Positions 8,029-17,582 of a stretch of 52,357 nucleotides of DNA are shown here, in pieces. How positions within the stretch are numbered: the stretch's first letter is position 1; every line of letters begins with the position of its first letter. Below the pieces are notes generated by a model. It saw only the letters and a list, made by a program, of their open reading frames with translations. It did not search any database and was not told the origin of the DNA. Location: positions 1-52,357 of the forward strand of contig JAAXGN010000160.1 in assembly GCA_012267415.1 (NCBI GenBank), given 5' to 3'. This stretch comes from Candidatus Poribacteria bacterium. GTDB taxonomy: Bacteria > Poribacteria > WGA-4E > WGA-3G. Position numbers and translations under genes: made by a program.

Positions 8029-8197
8029 TTAGTCCCGTAGGGACGGAATGTTTATAGAAAACGAGTTACCTCCAACTCCTTAGTCCCGTAGGGACGATAT
8101 GTTGATGTTATTGCTTTATTCTACACATATCGTCCCTACGGGACTAAAGAACGGGTGTTCAATCATAATCTATAAACATATCGTCCCTACGGGACTG
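8029..8197. repeat. Cluster of four GTCCCGTAGGGAC palindromes
   Basis: Two direct copies (8029-8053, 8080-8103) and two inverted copies (8123-8148, 8173-8197), each flanked by a GATATGTTTATAGA-like arm. Two face right and two face left, so the cluster as a whole is roughly mirror-symmetric and could fold into a large cruciform. The rest of 7955-8280 holds nothing else recognisable. Confidence 0.75.
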
Positions 8198-8280
8198 AGT
8201 ATACTAATAGATTGAATTTATCTTCTTAAATTGACGCTTATGGTGACAAATTATTTACACGCCTGGACGTAAAAAAATCC

Positions 8281-8309
8281 TTGGGGTTTTAGTAATATTG
8301 GTGTATACT
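8281..8309 (+). promoter_or_regulatory. Candidate promoter of the first WD40 operon
   Basis: TTGGGG (8281-8286), 17 bases, TATACT (8304-8309). It is the best sigma-70 match upstream of the gene at 8449. Confidence 0.5.
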
Positions 8310-8348
8310 ATAACCGTTGTGTAGGATCTATACAAATCTCACAAATCC

Positions 8349-8420
8349 GGTGCGATACGGAAATCGCACCTACCGGCCTGGGGAAATCAAGATTACCTGA
8401 TTATTATTTTTATCTTCATT
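8349..8420. repeat. Solitary end of the GCACCTACCGGCCTGG element
   Basis: A GGTGCGAT followed by AATCGCACCTACCGGCCTGG, then the A/T-rich tail ending ATCTTCATT. It matches the right end and flank of the element at 874-1060. A more degraded tail is at about 20758-20815. Confidence 0.65.
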
Positions 8421-8448
8421 AGAAATGGTATAAGACAGAGGTGGCAGA

Positions 8449-8697
8449 ATGGGTATATTTTGGATGTTAATAATTGTGCTATTTGATGCTGTGTCGGATT
8501 TACGACGTTTTATACGGAATAGGAAACGTCGTGCCTACTTCTCAATTTTATTCAGTGTATACAGTGTCTATCTATGTGTGTGTCTCATTGTATCTTATTT
8601 TAACTCATTTAGTGTCAATATAAATCTCAGTATATTGGGACTTGGTGCACTGCTTATTGTATTGATTCCTTGGGTTATTATACGTATGAGAACATGA
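8449..8697 (+). CDS. Small three-helix membrane protein
   Basis: An 82-residue protein with a good ribosome site (AGAGGTGG, 7-8 bases before the ATG). Three hydrophobic helices are visible: about residues 2-15, 30-49 and 57-78, with a basic loop RRFIRNRKRR between the first two. No family recognised. It ends 41 bases before the WD40 gene and is likely its first operon partner. Confidence 0.6.
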   Translation: MGIFWMLIIVLFDAVSDLRRFIRNRKRRAYFSILFSVYSVYLCVCLIVSYFNSFSVNINLSILGLGALLIVLIPWVIIRMRT

Positions 8698-8738
8698 TAG
8701 TATTGACCTACAGGTTAATCTGTGAGGAACTTAAACAC

Positions 8739-10715
8739 ATGAAAATCAAATATCTACTTTTCATTATAGGTCTATTGACAGTAGTAATAGTCCCAACTGG
8801 TTTTTGCCAAGACAACACACAAGTCGGTTTACCTGAAGGTGCAATTGCACGCCTCGGAAAAGGTGGCATCAATATCATGCGGTTTTCACCTGATGGCACG
8901 CGCCTTGCAGTAGGCACGGATGTTGGCGTGTGGGTATACGATGTCGCAAGTGGGAAAGAGACCGCTTTGTTTACAGGACATACTGGACAAGTCAACGCGC
9001 TCGCATTTTCACCAGATGGAGAATTGCTGGCAAGTGGTGGATTTAAAAACCGAATTGTTCAAGTGTGGGAACTGGAGACTGGCAGAAAACACACAACACT
9101 GAAATTAACCGATAACATCTATTCAATGGCAGCATTGGCTTTTTCTCAAGACGGTAAAAAACTTGTCGGTGTGGAAAACTTGTGGGGAATTAAACATTGG
9201 GATGTTAATACCGGACGCATATTGTTAGATGAGAATGAAGGACCTGCTGATGATGCAATTGTGTTCTCACAAGACGGTAATACTTTTGCCAGTGGACAAG
9301 ACGATGGAAAAATATTCTTATGGACCGACAACGGACAGCAAATTGCTAAACTAAAGGGACATTCAAGTTTTTTTAAAAGGGATGTTAGAGGAGATAGTTT
9401 AATCCGACAGATTATCTCAGACGTTTTCAAAACACCACCAGCAGTAATATCGGCACTTGACCTTTCGGCAGATGGTAAATTACTTGCAAGTGCCAGTTTA
9501 GATAAAACGGTACAGATGTGGAATATTAAAAAGCGATCCAAACTCGCTACGTTCAAAGGACATAAAGCAGCGGTGAAGGCTGTAGCGTTCTCACCTGATG
9601 CCAAGACATTAGCAAGCGGGGATGTAAGAAAGAAAATCAAACTCTGGGATGTAAGTAGCCGACGCGAGCGCGCAACACTCACAGGACATACAAGTGGTAT
9701 CCGTGCATTGGTGTTCTCACCGAATGGAGACACACTTGTGAGTGGTAGCCACGATGGTACTATCCGATTCTGGAATCCAGTCACAGGAAAAGAAATTACT
9801 ACTTTTGCAAGTGGTCATAAAAGATCTATAAAATCAATCGCATTTACTGAAAATGATACCAACCTTGCAATTGCTGCCTTTAACGGTACAATTGATGTGT
9901 GGAGTCTAAAGAACCACCGACACCTGAAAACTTTTGCCGATGGTCAGAGTGATTTGACTCGAGCAATTGCCTTGTCATCGGATGCCAAACTCTTTGCCTG
10001 TCAAGGTAAAAATGGTACGAAATCCATTCAATTGTGGGAACTCAACAAAGGTTTTGAACTACCCGCACCTATACAGAAAGGTATATACGGTGCTTTAGCA
10101 TTCTCGCCAGATAACAAAATTCTTTCAGGTAGCATTTCAAGAGGGATTCGGGGATGGGATGTCATCACTGGGCATGAATTGTTCCATTTTGATACAAAAC
10201 ACCATACCGCAGAGAGATTAGTGTTTTCACCCGATGGGAAAAAACTTGCTGCGCAATTCTCTTTTAAAACAATGGTATGGGACCTGAATGCGAGAGATCC
10301 GGTCCTTATCCTTGACGTTCTGAATGCTCGCGGCTTAGCATTCTCGCCCGATAGTGACACTATTGCAATCGGGGGTCTACATGAGGTATATTTGTGGAAA
10401 TTGGATGCAGCACAAGCAACTATAGACATTAAACTTCCTTATAAAGGAGGCAAATACTATGGCGAATTTACGTTTTCACCTGACAGAACCGCCTTCGTTA
10501 GTGCAGGTAGGGATTTTTGGGACGTTGAAATTAAAATATGGAATTTGGAGACAGGTAGTGAACTAACAACTTTCACAGGACATACGCAAGATATTACAAC
10601 ATTGGCTTTCTCACACGATGGGAAAACCCTCGCAAGTGGAAGTGGTGATGGCACGGTATTGCTATGGGATTGGGAAAAAATCATGATCAAAGCAAAAGAA
10701 AACAAAGGAAATTAA
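8739..10715 (+). CDS. Secreted double-propeller WD40 protein (copy A)
   Basis: I chose the ATG at 8739 (GTGAGGA at 8722) because it gives a clean signal peptide (MKIKYLLFIIGLL ... TGFCQ); upstream in-frame starts would place polar residues first. The 658-residue product has a cap motif LPEGAIARLGKGGINIMRF and then 14 WD40 blades, each recognisable by an FSPDG turn and a terminal WD-like dipeptide (DKTVQMWN, DGTIRFWN), closing with DGTVLLWD. That is two seven-bladed propellers. WD40 propellers are protein-binding platforms; I see no enzyme motif. Its stop is 3 bases before the next WD40 gene, so the two are co-translated. Exact ligand unknown. Confidence 0.85.
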   Translation: MKIKYLLFIIGLLTVVIVPTGFCQDNTQVGLPEGAIARLGKGGINIMRFSPDGTRLAVGTDVGVWVYDVASGKETALFTGHTGQVNALAFSPDGELLASGGFKNRIVQVWELETGRKHTTLKLTDNIYSMAALAFSQDGKKLVGVENLWGIKHWDVNTGRILLDENEGPADDAIVFSQDGNTFASGQDDGKIFLWTDNGQQIAKLKGHSSFFKRDVRGDSLIRQIISDVFKTPPAVISALDLSADGKLLASASLDKTVQMWNIKKRSKLATFKGHKAAVKAVAFSPDAKTLASGDVRKKIKLWDVSSRRERATLTGHTSGIRALVFSPNGDTLVSGSHDGTIRFWNPVTGKEITTFASGHKRSIKSIAFTENDTNLAIAAFNGTIDVWSLKNHRHLKTFADGQSDLTRAIALSSDAKLFACQGKNGTKSIQLWELNKGFELPAPIQKGIYGALAFSPDNKILSGSISRGIRGWDVITGHELFHFDTKHHTAERLVFSPDGKKLAAQFSFKTMVWDLNARDPVLILDVLNARGLAFSPDSDTIAIGGLHEVYLWKLDAAQATIDIKLPYKGGKYYGEFTFSPDRTAFVSAGRDFWDVEIKIWNLETGSELTTFTGHTQDITTLAFSHDGKTLASGSGDGTVLLWDWEKIMIKAKENKGN

Positions 10716-10718
10716 CCA

Positions 10719-12779
10719 ATGCAAACCAAAATTCTATCCTTTACACTTATTCTGTTGACAACTATGCTGCTTTCAACCAGTTTCGCACAAGATAATACAC
10801 AAGTCGGTTTACCTGAAGGAGCGATTGCACGCCTCGGTAAAGGCGGCCTTAATATCATGCGGTTTTCGCCGGATGGCGATCTCCTCGCCGTAGGAACGGA
10901 TATTGGCGTATGGTTATACGATGTGCAATCTGGAAATGAAACGTATATCCCACGTATCAATGCATCACAATCAAATCCGTTTCGCCCTATTCCTGATGAA
11001 GAAAAACCTGTTGCATTCACAGAGGGAGTTGGACAAGTAAATGCATTGGCATTTTCACAAGATGGGAAAACCTTCGCAAGTGGCGGATTTGGAACTCCTA
11101 TTATTCAATTGTGGTATGTGGACACTAACACGAAACATGCAATCACAGACTTATCACTTGAGGCATTAGAGGCAATTGCATTCTCAGAAGATAGTACAAC
11201 ACTTGTGAGCTTGGCACGTAGTACAATCGTACATAGGAATGTTCAAGACGGTGATATAGAGACTATGCCGCAAGGTATTGGTGATTACGAGGGGTACGAG
11301 TCGGCAGTGTTTTCACAAGACGGGAGCAGTTTGGCAGGTGGAACTAAAGAGGGTAGAATTCGTATATGGGATACAACGACGGGGGAAGAACGTAAACGTC
11401 TAATAGGACATGCAAACGTTGGTCTTTCAAGAAGAGAGTTTAAATATGTTGATGTTTGGGTATTGGCGTTCTCCCCAGATGGACAAATGCTTGCCAGCGG
11501 AAGTCAGGACAAAACAGTCCAGTTGTGGGATATAGAAAAAGATAAGAAAATTGCTACTTTGGAAGCACATGAAGGATGGATTACTGCTCTTGCATTCTCA
11601 GCAGATGGGAAAACGCTTGCCAGCGGTGACGCAGATAAGGTTATTAAACTATGGGATGTTGATACGCGCAAAGAACGCGCAACACTATTAGGTCACAAAA
11701 ACACTATCAATACTTTAACATTTGCACCCGTAGGAACATCGCAATATAGTGGTTGTCTCGCAAGTAGCAGCTACGATGGCACTATCCGATTCTGGGACCC
11801 AGATAATGGAAAAGAACTTGTCACATTTGCAAGCGGACATACAGAGTCCGTGAAAGCAGTTGCATTTTCTGAAGATGACCTTAACCTTACAGTAGCTGCG
11901 TCTAACAGCACCGTCGGCGTATGGAGTCTTCAGACTAAGCATGAAATTGCCACCCTTGATGATCACCCCAGTGATGAGGCAACTATCGCAATATCACCTG
12001 ATGTTAAACGTATCGTTTCTCAAGGTTCGTATGGGTTTCGCTATCAGTATCCTAATGGTAAAAGGGAAAGACTGTCATTTAGAATTAGTAGCAGCATTCA
12101 ATTATGGGACATAATCAGTGAAAAAGAAATTCCTGGTCCCTGGCAGGATGCTGGATTCGCGAATGCACTCACATTCTCACCTGATAATCACATTCTTGTT
12201 GCCTGTTTTGGTCGTAAAGGTGTTACTGCATGGCATGTGAACACCGGTGCTGAGTTGTTCCACTTTAATTCGAAAGCACATTTCTCAAGCGGGATAGTCT
12301 TTTCTCCCGATGGAAAACTCCTATCCATAAACGGTCTACACATGAGAACTCAGGTCTGGGATATTACTGCACAACGCGAACTAAAACTACCCAATAATGA
12401 AGAGCATACTGCATTGGCATTTTCACCTGACAGTACGACCATTGCTCTGGGTAATATAAAAGGTATCATTCTATGGAACGTAACACCCATAGGTGTCCAA
12501 GAGAACGACAGGATTACGGATGATTCCCGAGCTTCTATCACCAGTGTCTTAGTATTCTCTCCAAATGGAGGAATCCTGCTTGATACGAAAGGATTTAATA
12601 TTATATTGTGGGATACAAAGGGTATCAATTTAGGAACCCTATCTGGACATACGGAGACAATCACTACGTTGGTGTTTTCACATGATGGCAAGACTCTTGC
12701 AAGTGGGAGTGATGATGGCACAGTATTGCTATGGGATTGGGAAAAAGTTTCAGCAAAGCGTAAGACAGGACAGGAATGA
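10719..12779 (+). CDS. Secreted double-propeller WD40 protein (copy B)
   Basis: 686 residues; signal peptide MQTKILSFTLILLTTMLLST ending SFAQ, then the same LPEGAIARLGKGGLNIMRF cap and 14 blades ending DGTVLLWDW. It is closest to copies A (8739) and the gene at 15510: the same blade-by-blade signatures recur (DKTVQLWD, DGTIRFWD, MRTQVWD). It carries an extra loop after blade 1 (IPRINASQSNPFRPIPDEE). It lies 3 bases behind copy A. Both are likely periplasmic or surface proteins. Tandem duplication followed by divergence is the simplest origin. Confidence 0.85.
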   Translation: MQTKILSFTLILLTTMLLSTSFAQDNTQVGLPEGAIARLGKGGLNIMRFSPDGDLLAVGTDIGVWLYDVQSGNETYIPRINASQSNPFRPIPDEEKPVAFTEGVGQVNALAFSQDGKTFASGGFGTPIIQLWYVDTNTKHAITDLSLEALEAIAFSEDSTTLVSLARSTIVHRNVQDGDIETMPQGIGDYEGYESAVFSQDGSSLAGGTKEGRIRIWDTTTGEERKRLIGHANVGLSRREFKYVDVWVLAFSPDGQMLASGSQDKTVQLWDIEKDKKIATLEAHEGWITALAFSADGKTLASGDADKVIKLWDVDTRKERATLLGHKNTINTLTFAPVGTSQYSGCLASSSYDGTIRFWDPDNGKELVTFASGHTESVKAVAFSEDDLNLTVAASNSTVGVWSLQTKHEIATLDDHPSDEATIAISPDVKRIVSQGSYGFRYQYPNGKRERLSFRISSSIQLWDIISEKEIPGPWQDAGFANALTFSPDNHILVACFGRKGVTAWHVNTGAELFHFNSKAHFSSGIVFSPDGKLLSINGLHMRTQVWDITAQRELKLPNNEEHTALAFSPDSTTIALGNIKGIILWNVTPIGVQENDRITDDSRASITSVLVFSPNGGILLDTKGFNIILWDTKGINLGTLSGHTETITTLVFSHDGKTLASGSDDGTVLLWDWEKVSAKRKTGQE

Positions 12780-12786
12780 TCCGGTG

Positions 12787-12813
12787 AAGCTTGACATTAA
12801 TTTACAGGATTAA
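12787..12813 (+). pseudogene. Tail of a lost LRR gene
   Basis: Eight codons reading KLDINLQD then TAA, which closely match the last codons of the LRR gene ending at 20738 (KLDIDLPV then TAA), including the following AACTT. It suggests a deleted LRR gene once followed copy B. Short, so tentative. Confidence 0.35.
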
Positions 12814-12885
12814 CTTATTTTGTGTAGCATTAAAACCACTTCAGCTGCTATCATATAGTAACTTTGGAATTTAACGGAGGCAACG

Positions 12886-13323
12886 ATGAATGCTATTTTA
12901 AGCCTTTTGCGTAATCCGAAACATAAAGAATTGATCATAGAGGTAAGGAATATCTTACTGTTTTTTATCTGCCTTATTCTGCTTGTAACCTTAGACAATC
13001 TGATTGCTGACCGTGTCAGTAAGAATTGGCACCCTACTATGGGAATCGTTTTTGGAGTGTGTACCGTTGCTTGTTTAGGTGGTCTCATAGGGTTCCCATC
13101 ACTTAAAAAAATAAGAACTATGGAGGCAATAGGCACGAAAAGAATACTATGGATCTTTGGGAGAGTGCTTACAATCCTCGGATTAACAGTTGTACTACTC
13201 CACGATTCAATCGTATTAATAAATGTTTTGCCGTTAAATACTGTTAGCGTTTTTTCTATTATAGGTGGAATTGTGTTGTTAATCGGTTGTATTCTTTCAC
13301 TGGTTGAAGATTTCGTCAAATAG
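12886..13323 (+). CDS. Four-helix integral membrane protein
   Basis: 145 residues with a strong ribosome site (CGGAGG, 7 bases before the ATG). Hydrophobic helices at about 23-43, 55-72, 84-105 and 115-137; basic N-terminal segment NPKHKE. No family recognised and no catalytic residues evident. It sits between two WD40 groups. It is not an anti-sigma factor of the zinc-finger type: there is no HxxxCxxC motif. Confidence 0.65.
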   Translation: MNAILSLLRNPKHKELIIEVRNILLFFICLILLVTLDNLIADRVSKNWHPTMGIVFGVCTVACLGGLIGFPSLKKIRTMEAIGTKRILWIFGRVLTILGLTVVLLHDSIVLINVLPLNTVSVFSIIGGIVLLIGCILSLVEDFVK

Positions 13324-13428
13324 TGTCGATGAGTGATACCATCTGTTAACTAAGGCGATGCTTTTCATTTCTTCTATCTCCATTTTCAAAAACCTTCCTT
13401 CCTTCAAATCTCCATTTTTCTTCAAAAT

Positions 13429-13488
13429 ATGCAATTCTACGACACAAAATCGCGTCTATACGAATCAGAAGACCAACATGCGTATTGA
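13429..13488 (+). promoter_or_regulatory. Conserved leader with possible 19-codon upstream ORF (copy 1)
   Basis: ATG to TGA encodes MQFYDTKSRLYESEDQHAY. Its stop codon overlaps the GAGGT ribosome site of the sigma-type gene that follows. The same sequence recurs at 20947-21006 (one residue different) and, truncated by a stop, at 27897-27938. No ribosome site precedes its ATG, so it could equally be a conserved untranslated or promoter element; it contains CGCGTCTATA, which resembles ECF -10 regions. Confidence 0.45.
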
Positions 13489-13496
13489 GGTGTCAA

Positions 13497-13616
13497 ATGA
13501 TAAATAATGATGCTGAGTTGATTCAACAAACCTTAGATGGGAACCAACAAGCGTTTGCTGCCCTTGTTGAAAAATACCAGAAGCAGATACACGCGTTAGT
13601 ATTGCCGAAGTACTAG
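13497..13616 (+). pseudogene. Truncated ECF sigma factor N-terminus
   Basis: Begins ATG with GAGGT upstream and encodes MINNDAELIQ, then QQAFAALVEKYQKQIHAL, the same region-2 start as the sigma factors at 23291 and 27965, then LPKY and a stop. The break falls inside sigma region 2.1-2.2, and the DNA then resumes at a point just before the propeller of a sigma-WD40 fusion. A deletion of about 800 bases explains this. The remnant cannot bind promoter DNA. Confidence 0.75.
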
Positions 13617-13627
13617 GAGACGAAATA

Positions 13628-15460
13628 GTGGAAGATCATACAAAATGGAAATTACCTAAAGGTGCAAAAGCGCGCCTTGGAAAAGCTTTCGTATATGATT
13701 TAGTGTATTCTCCTGATAGCAAACTCCTTGCCACATCAGGGCCTATGGGTATTTGGATTTATGATGCACATACCGGAGAGGAACTCAATCTGCTTACAGG
13801 ACACACTGATGGCGTTTCAGCAGTGGCTTTTAGTCCCGATAATAATCTTCTTGTAAGCGGTAGTAAGGATAACTCAATCCGGGTATGGGACCCGCACACC
13901 GGACAACATAAAATGACATTCGCAGCACATGAGGAAGGTGTCCGTTCGGTAGCGTTTAGTCCCAATGGTCAAAAACTCGTGAGCGGAGGTGGAGATGGAA
14001 CAATTCGCCTTTGGGATATGTCTACTGGTGAAATCCTCCTTACCTTTGTTGGACATACAGACGGTGTTTCCGAAGTAGTATATTCTCCAAGTGAGGAAAT
14101 GTTTGCAAGTCGTGGCAGAGACAAAATGATTCATCTTTGGGATGCAAACACCGGAGAACTCGTCAGGACCCTTAATGAGCATACAGGAGATATTTATTTC
14201 ATAGCATATTCTCCAGATGGTAATACTTTAGCAAGTGGCGGTGAAGATGGGACACTTCGGATTTGGGACCCACACACCGGACACCTCAAGATAACTTCAA
14301 CCACTACGGATGGAGTTAAATCGGTCGTATTCAGTCCAGATGGAAAAACACTCGTCAGCAATAATTACGAAAACGATGTAATTCAATTCTGGGACGTAGC
14401 CACCGGTGAACGTCTTAGAACTTTTACATGTCCACCAGATACAACTTATCATATAGCGATTTCTCCGGATGGAAATACACTGTTGAACACGGGAACTGAT
14501 GGTACAATTCGATTTTGGGATTTTACTACCACCGCACCACTCAGAACTATCACTGGATACCTAAATATGCTTACAGGCATAAAATTCTCACCGGATGGAA
14601 ATACACTTGCTGTTGTGAGTTCTATGGAAAGGCTTATGTTATGGAATGTCCACTCCGGCAAACTCATGAAAACATACTTCCCTCATCCCAGAAGAATTGG
14701 TTGTATTGCTTATGCACCAGATGGTGTAACGCTTGCTTGTGGGAATGCTGCAGATAATTCGGTATATCTTTTGAATACTGAAACGGGTGAATACGGACAG
14801 GTTTTCACAGGGCACAAAAAGAATAACGTGTATAGTTTTGAATCGGTAGCGTTTAGTCCTGATGGACAGATGCTTGCAAGTGGAGATTCTTACGGTGTTA
14901 TTCACTTGTGGGATGTGACTACTGGCGAAACTCTAAAAACTTTTAATTGGGATGACGATTTGGTCAGAACTCTGAAATTCTCACCAGATGGACGGATGCT
15001 TGTAAGTACGAACGATTCAGAAATTTGCTTTTGGGATATAGATACCAGGGATATCATAAAAACGGTTGAATATTCCATCACTGATTCCACTACGGGTTAT
15101 CCGTTTTACGGTATGATTCCTGGTAACACTATTGCATTTTCACCTGATTGGAAGACATTTGTAAGCAGAGGGGACGATGGCATAATCCAAGTTTGGCATC
15201 AGGATGTGGATGAACCCTTAAAAAACATTGTTCCTAAGACGAAGGTAATGGATTTGGCTTATGCTCCCGATGGACGCACTGTTGCCAGCTTGCATACAGA
15301 TGATAAAATTCAGATATGGAGTGATCATCTTAATGAACTGCTGCAAACTTTCACAGGACATATACAGTGGGTCGGCTATATGGAATATTCACCAGATGGA
15401 CGGACACTCGCAACTGCTGGGTACGATGGTACGGTGTTGCTGTGGGATGTACCACAATAA
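13628..15460 (+). CDS. WD40 double propeller lacking its sigma/TM part
   Basis: 610 residues from a GTG start (AGGAG at 13614-13618). It opens MEDHTKWKLPKGAKARLGKA, the cap motif of the fusion proteins, and has 14 blades (DNSIRVWD, DGTIRLWD, DKMIHLWD ... DGTVLLWD). There is no signal peptide or transmembrane helix, so if made it is cytoplasmic. The propeller frame is undamaged although the upstream sigma region is deleted, which hints at continued selection or a very recent deletion. Whether the GTG is used is not certain; the same start arrangement occurs at 21263. Confidence 0.75.
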   Translation: MEDHTKWKLPKGAKARLGKAFVYDLVYSPDSKLLATSGPMGIWIYDAHTGEELNLLTGHTDGVSAVAFSPDNNLLVSGSKDNSIRVWDPHTGQHKMTFAAHEEGVRSVAFSPNGQKLVSGGGDGTIRLWDMSTGEILLTFVGHTDGVSEVVYSPSEEMFASRGRDKMIHLWDANTGELVRTLNEHTGDIYFIAYSPDGNTLASGGEDGTLRIWDPHTGHLKITSTTTDGVKSVVFSPDGKTLVSNNYENDVIQFWDVATGERLRTFTCPPDTTYHIAISPDGNTLLNTGTDGTIRFWDFTTTAPLRTITGYLNMLTGIKFSPDGNTLAVVSSMERLMLWNVHSGKLMKTYFPHPRRIGCIAYAPDGVTLACGNAADNSVYLLNTETGEYGQVFTGHKKNNVYSFESVAFSPDGQMLASGDSYGVIHLWDVTTGETLKTFNWDDDLVRTLKFSPDGRMLVSTNDSEICFWDIDTRDIIKTVEYSITDSTTGYPFYGMIPGNTIAFSPDWKTFVSRGDDGIIQVWHQDVDEPLKNIVPKTKVMDLAYAPDGRTVASLHTDDKIQIWSDHLNELLQTFTGHIQWVGYMEYSPDGRTLATAGYDGTVLLWDVPQ

Positions 15461-15509
15461 TTGTTTTTTATTTTTCAAACTCATGTTAGAGTAGAAGGGA
15501 GATTCACAC

Positions 15510-17555
15510 ATGAAAACCAAACATCTGTTTTCTATTACAGTTTTATTGATAGTCGTAATATACTCGACCGGATTTTGCCAAGACAATACACAAGTAGGCT
15601 TACCTGAAGGTGCAATTGCACGTCTCGGAAAAGGTGGTATCAATATCATGCGGTTTTCATCGGATGGCAAACACCTTGCCGTAGGAACAGATGTCGGTGT
15701 GTGGCTATACGATGTACCGGCTGGAAAAGAGACCGCTCTATTCACTAAACAGACTGGACAAGTGAATGCCTTGGCGTTCTCACATGATGGAGAAATGCTC
15801 GCAAGTGGCGGTGCAAGTAGCGGATTTCTTAACCCTGAAATTCATTTGTGGGATGTGAATACTGATAGCAAACAAACGATCTTCATGTCAACGGGATCAC
15901 CCGCTGCATTTGCATTCTCCCAAGATAACACAACACTCACCTGTATTGACATAGGTATTATCCGTTGGAATGTGGACACTGGCAAGGAAGTGTCGAATTT
16001 CCCTCTTTGGAATGGGGACACCAACCGTGGATATATAACTTCAGATTCTTTTGAGGCTGCGGTTTTATCTCAATACGGTAGTAGTCTTGCCACCGGAACT
16101 CGTGAAGGCGGAATCCGCTTATATGATAGAACGACAGGTATACGGTTGATGGATCTCAAAGGACCTGCAGTGACCATTCTGGCATTGGCGTTTTCACCGG
16201 ATGGAAAAGTCATCGCGAGTGGCAGTATAGACAATACAGTGCAGTTGTGGGATACAGAGAAAGGCACAAAACTTGCAACACTTCTGGGACATAGTGGGTG
16301 GGTTACTACCCTGGCATTCTCAGCAGATGGAAAGACACTTGCCAGTGGCGATGCTAATAAAACTATAAAACTCTGGGATGTAGATACATACAAAGAACGC
16401 GAGACACTTTTAGGACATAAAAACACTATCTGCGCTTTAACATTTATGCCAGATGTGGCACCACATTATAGTGGATGTCTTGCAAGTGGCAGCTACGATG
16501 GCACAATCCGATTCTGGGATCCAAAAAGAGGAGAGGAACTTGTCACATTTGCAAATGGACATACAGAATCCGTAAAATCCGTTGCTTTTTCTGAAGACGG
16601 AACAGAACTTACAACGGTAGCCTTTAACGGGATTCTACATGTATGGGATCTAAAAACTAAGCAGGAATTAGACATCTTTATTGATGGTCAATGTGACTCT
16701 ACAGATGGTGCAGCACTTTCATCAGATGCATCCTTTTTTGCAAGAAAAGGCAGCACAGGTTTTATTGTGTTCAAGACACTTAGTGGTGGTCTGAGGAGTC
16801 GTTTCCATAGTGGTCTTGGTCTCCCTCTTCAATTATGGAAGTTGTCCACTGGTGAAGAAATATCAGGTCCCTGGGAGCATGCTAAAGGCACGAATGCATT
16901 CACAATCTCACCTGATAACAATATGTTCGTTGCCAGTATTCGTGGTGAAAGCATTATTGGATGGCACAGAGACACAGGTGTAGAGCTATTCCGAATTAGC
17001 ACGGGATCCCAGCACTCAGGGAAATTAACGTTCTCACCTAATGGACAACTACTTGCTACCAACGGGGACCGCGTGAAAACCCAGGTATGGGATATTACGA
17101 CGCAGCGTGAACTCACACCACCTAACACAGAGGAGCATAGTGCGTTGGCATTTTCACCTGACAGTACTATGCTTGCCCTGGCACTCGAAGATTCAAAACA
17201 GCTCGTTTTATGGAACATAACAGCTAGGGGTATCCAAGAACAGAGTAGAATTATTCATAAGAATCTTGGTTTTAGCGGTCAATTGATATTTTCACCTGAT
17301 GGAAAAATCCTTCTTAACACACAATTGGAACTATTTGATGAGCCGAGAAGATTTGGATATGCCGTTAAGTTATGGGATACAAACGGCAATGAACTGCAAA
17401 CTCTATCTGGATTTATGGACAATATCGCTACCTTAGTATTTTCACCGGATGGTAAGACTCTCGCAAGTGGCAGCGGCGATGGAACGGTGTTGTTATGGGA
17501 TTGGGAAGAAGTTTCAGCGAAGAATAAGACAGACAGAAACGGCATAGAAAACTAA
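15510..17555 (+). CDS. Secreted double-propeller WD40 protein (copy C)
   Basis: 681 residues with AGGGAG before the ATG, signal peptide MKTKHLFSITVLLIVVIYST ending GFCQ, cap LPEGAIARLGKGGINIMRF, and 14 blades ending DGTVLLWDW. Its middle blades (DNTVQLWD, NKTIKLWD, DGTIRFWD) and insertion MPDVAPHYSGC match copy B closely. It heads a likely operon with the protease-TPR gene (27 bases downstream) and the LRR gene. Confidence 0.85.
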   Translation: MKTKHLFSITVLLIVVIYSTGFCQDNTQVGLPEGAIARLGKGGINIMRFSSDGKHLAVGTDVGVWLYDVPAGKETALFTKQTGQVNALAFSHDGEMLASGGASSGFLNPEIHLWDVNTDSKQTIFMSTGSPAAFAFSQDNTTLTCIDIGIIRWNVDTGKEVSNFPLWNGDTNRGYITSDSFEAAVLSQYGSSLATGTREGGIRLYDRTTGIRLMDLKGPAVTILALAFSPDGKVIASGSIDNTVQLWDTEKGTKLATLLGHSGWVTTLAFSADGKTLASGDANKTIKLWDVDTYKERETLLGHKNTICALTFMPDVAPHYSGCLASGSYDGTIRFWDPKRGEELVTFANGHTESVKSVAFSEDGTELTTVAFNGILHVWDLKTKQELDIFIDGQCDSTDGAALSSDASFFARKGSTGFIVFKTLSGGLRSRFHSGLGLPLQLWKLSTGEEISGPWEHAKGTNAFTISPDNNMFVASIRGESIIGWHRDTGVELFRISTGSQHSGKLTFSPNGQLLATNGDRVKTQVWDITTQRELTPPNTEEHSALAFSPDSTMLALALEDSKQLVLWNITARGIQEQSRIIHKNLGFSGQLIFSPDGKILLNTQLELFDEPRRFGYAVKLWDTNGNELQTLSGFMDNIATLVFSPDGKTLASGSGDGTVLLWDWEEVSAKNKTDRNGIEN

Positions 17556-17582
17556 AGGAAACCGATAGAATGGAAACATTTT

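Noticed and set aside
8029..8197. Possible CRISPR array in the repeated palindromes
   Set aside because: Only four units, in both orientations, with uneven spacing, and no cas genes anywhere in the window.
9146..9784. Long antisense open frames opposite the WD40 genes (here and at many other blades)
   Set aside because: They recur at the same place in each WD40 copy, lack ribosome sites, and are explained by the low-stop complement of the repeated blade sequence.
12886..13323. Four-helix membrane protein as an anti-sigma factor
   Set aside because: No zinc-finger or cytoplasmic sigma-binding domain; most of the protein is within the membrane.
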